Shown: positions 63,919 to 64,000 of the stretch, piece by piece | Numbering within the stretch: position 1 is the stretch's first letter | Layout: the number at the start of each line of letters is the position of its first letter | NCBI GenBank assembly: GCA_030693065.1 | Contig: JAUYBL010000036.1 | Location: 62,001 to 126,000, forward strand | From: Methylococcaceae bacterium | GTDB taxonomy: Bacteria; Pseudomonadota; Gammaproteobacteria; Methylococcales; Methylomonadaceae | Length of the DNA stretch: 64,000 bases | Direction of reading: 5' to 3' | The notes under the pieces: model-generated | Databases searched by the model: none | What the model saw: the letters and a program-made list of their open reading frames with translations, nothing else | What the model was told of the DNA's origin: nothing | Translations under genes and position numbers: made by a program

Positions 63919-64000
63919 TTTGGACACCCTTATCTTCAAAATGTTCTAGCCAATGCTGAAACTGTCGTGTTAAGGGGCCTACCGCAAATTGTTGATGTTC
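63908..64000 (-). CDS. pabC: Aminodeoxychorismate lyase, last 30 codons (runs off the right edge)
   Basis: A frame runs in from the edge and stops at 63908. It reads EHQQFAVGPLTRQFQHWLEH and then FEDKGVQNEQ. The VGPLTRQFQ segment fits the usual PabC C-terminus, and pabC is the gene expected before mltG in gammaproteobacteria. The tail is too short for sequence to prove it alone. PabC releases pyruvate from aminodeoxychorismate in folate synthesis. Confidence 0.72.
   Translation of the reverse strand, partial: EHQQFAVGPLTRQFQHWLEHFEDKGVQNEQ

Overview
The window looks like chromosomal DNA of a gammaproteobacterium, most likely a Methylococcales methanotroph. This placement is an inference. It rests on two PEP-CTERM proteins with the VPVPAAIWL/VPLPAAAWL type of sorting tail, pyruvate phosphate dikinase alongside pyruvate kinase, a type III glutamine synthetase, a V-type ATPase operon, the gammaproteobacterial order pabC-mltG-tmk-holB-pilZ-tatD, and many palindromic and MITE-like dispersed repeats. 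No methane or methanol oxidation gene is present, and I saw no rRNA, tRNA or CRISPR array.

Positions 1-14400 are dominated by phosphate acquisition. There is the 5' part of polyphosphate kinase (ppk1), an exported LTD/Calx-beta/nuclease/RTX protein, a PEP-CTERM protein coupled to a 5'-nucleotidase, a PhoU-like protein, a periplasmic glycerophosphodiester phosphodiesterase and a PhoD-type phosphatase. Pho-box-like 11-bp direct repeats lie 50-60 bp upstream of phoU, phoD and, further right, a PlcP-like phospholipase C (30691-31506). Together these would digest extracellular DNA, nucleotides and lipid headgroups to phosphate, store it as polyphosphate, and possibly remodel membrane lipids under phosphate starvation. 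Two more polyphosphate enzymes, ppk2 and ppx, lie further right. An A+T-rich Sll1717-family P-loop ATPase gene (8846-10306) interrupts the island and is bracketed by inverted copies of one 72-bp palindrome.

Positions 14400-31500 hold a PPP-type phosphatase, pyruvate kinase, type III glutamine synthetase, a uracil-DNA glycosylase and exonuclease III pair, a gene remnant, a vapBC toxin-antitoxin pair, a two-gene HEPN/DUF262 cassette that is probably defensive, arfB, a TPM/TPM/LemA/DUF805 cluster, pyruvate phosphate dikinase and plcP.

Positions 31879-51700 start with a complete V-type ATPase operon in the order B-D-I-K-E-DUF2764-A, followed on the same strand by ppk2 and a SulP anion transporter. 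Then come a potassium-channel-like gene, a tripartite RND efflux system closed by a strong terminator, an AI-2E family permease, a cation/proton antiporter and a DUF4136 lipoprotein.

Positions 51800-64000 hold a YadGH-like ABC exporter, ppx with a downstream hypothetical gene, a di-heme cytochrome c peroxidase, a three-gene cluster (HprK-like kinase, PqqD-like protein, Tat-signal protein) that may be an uncharacterised protein-modification system, and the compact housekeeping operon pabC-mltG-tmk-holB-pilZ-tatD. The best candidates for undescribed biology are the HprK/PqqD/Tat cluster, the HEPN/DUF262 pair and the bracketed Sll1717 ATPase.
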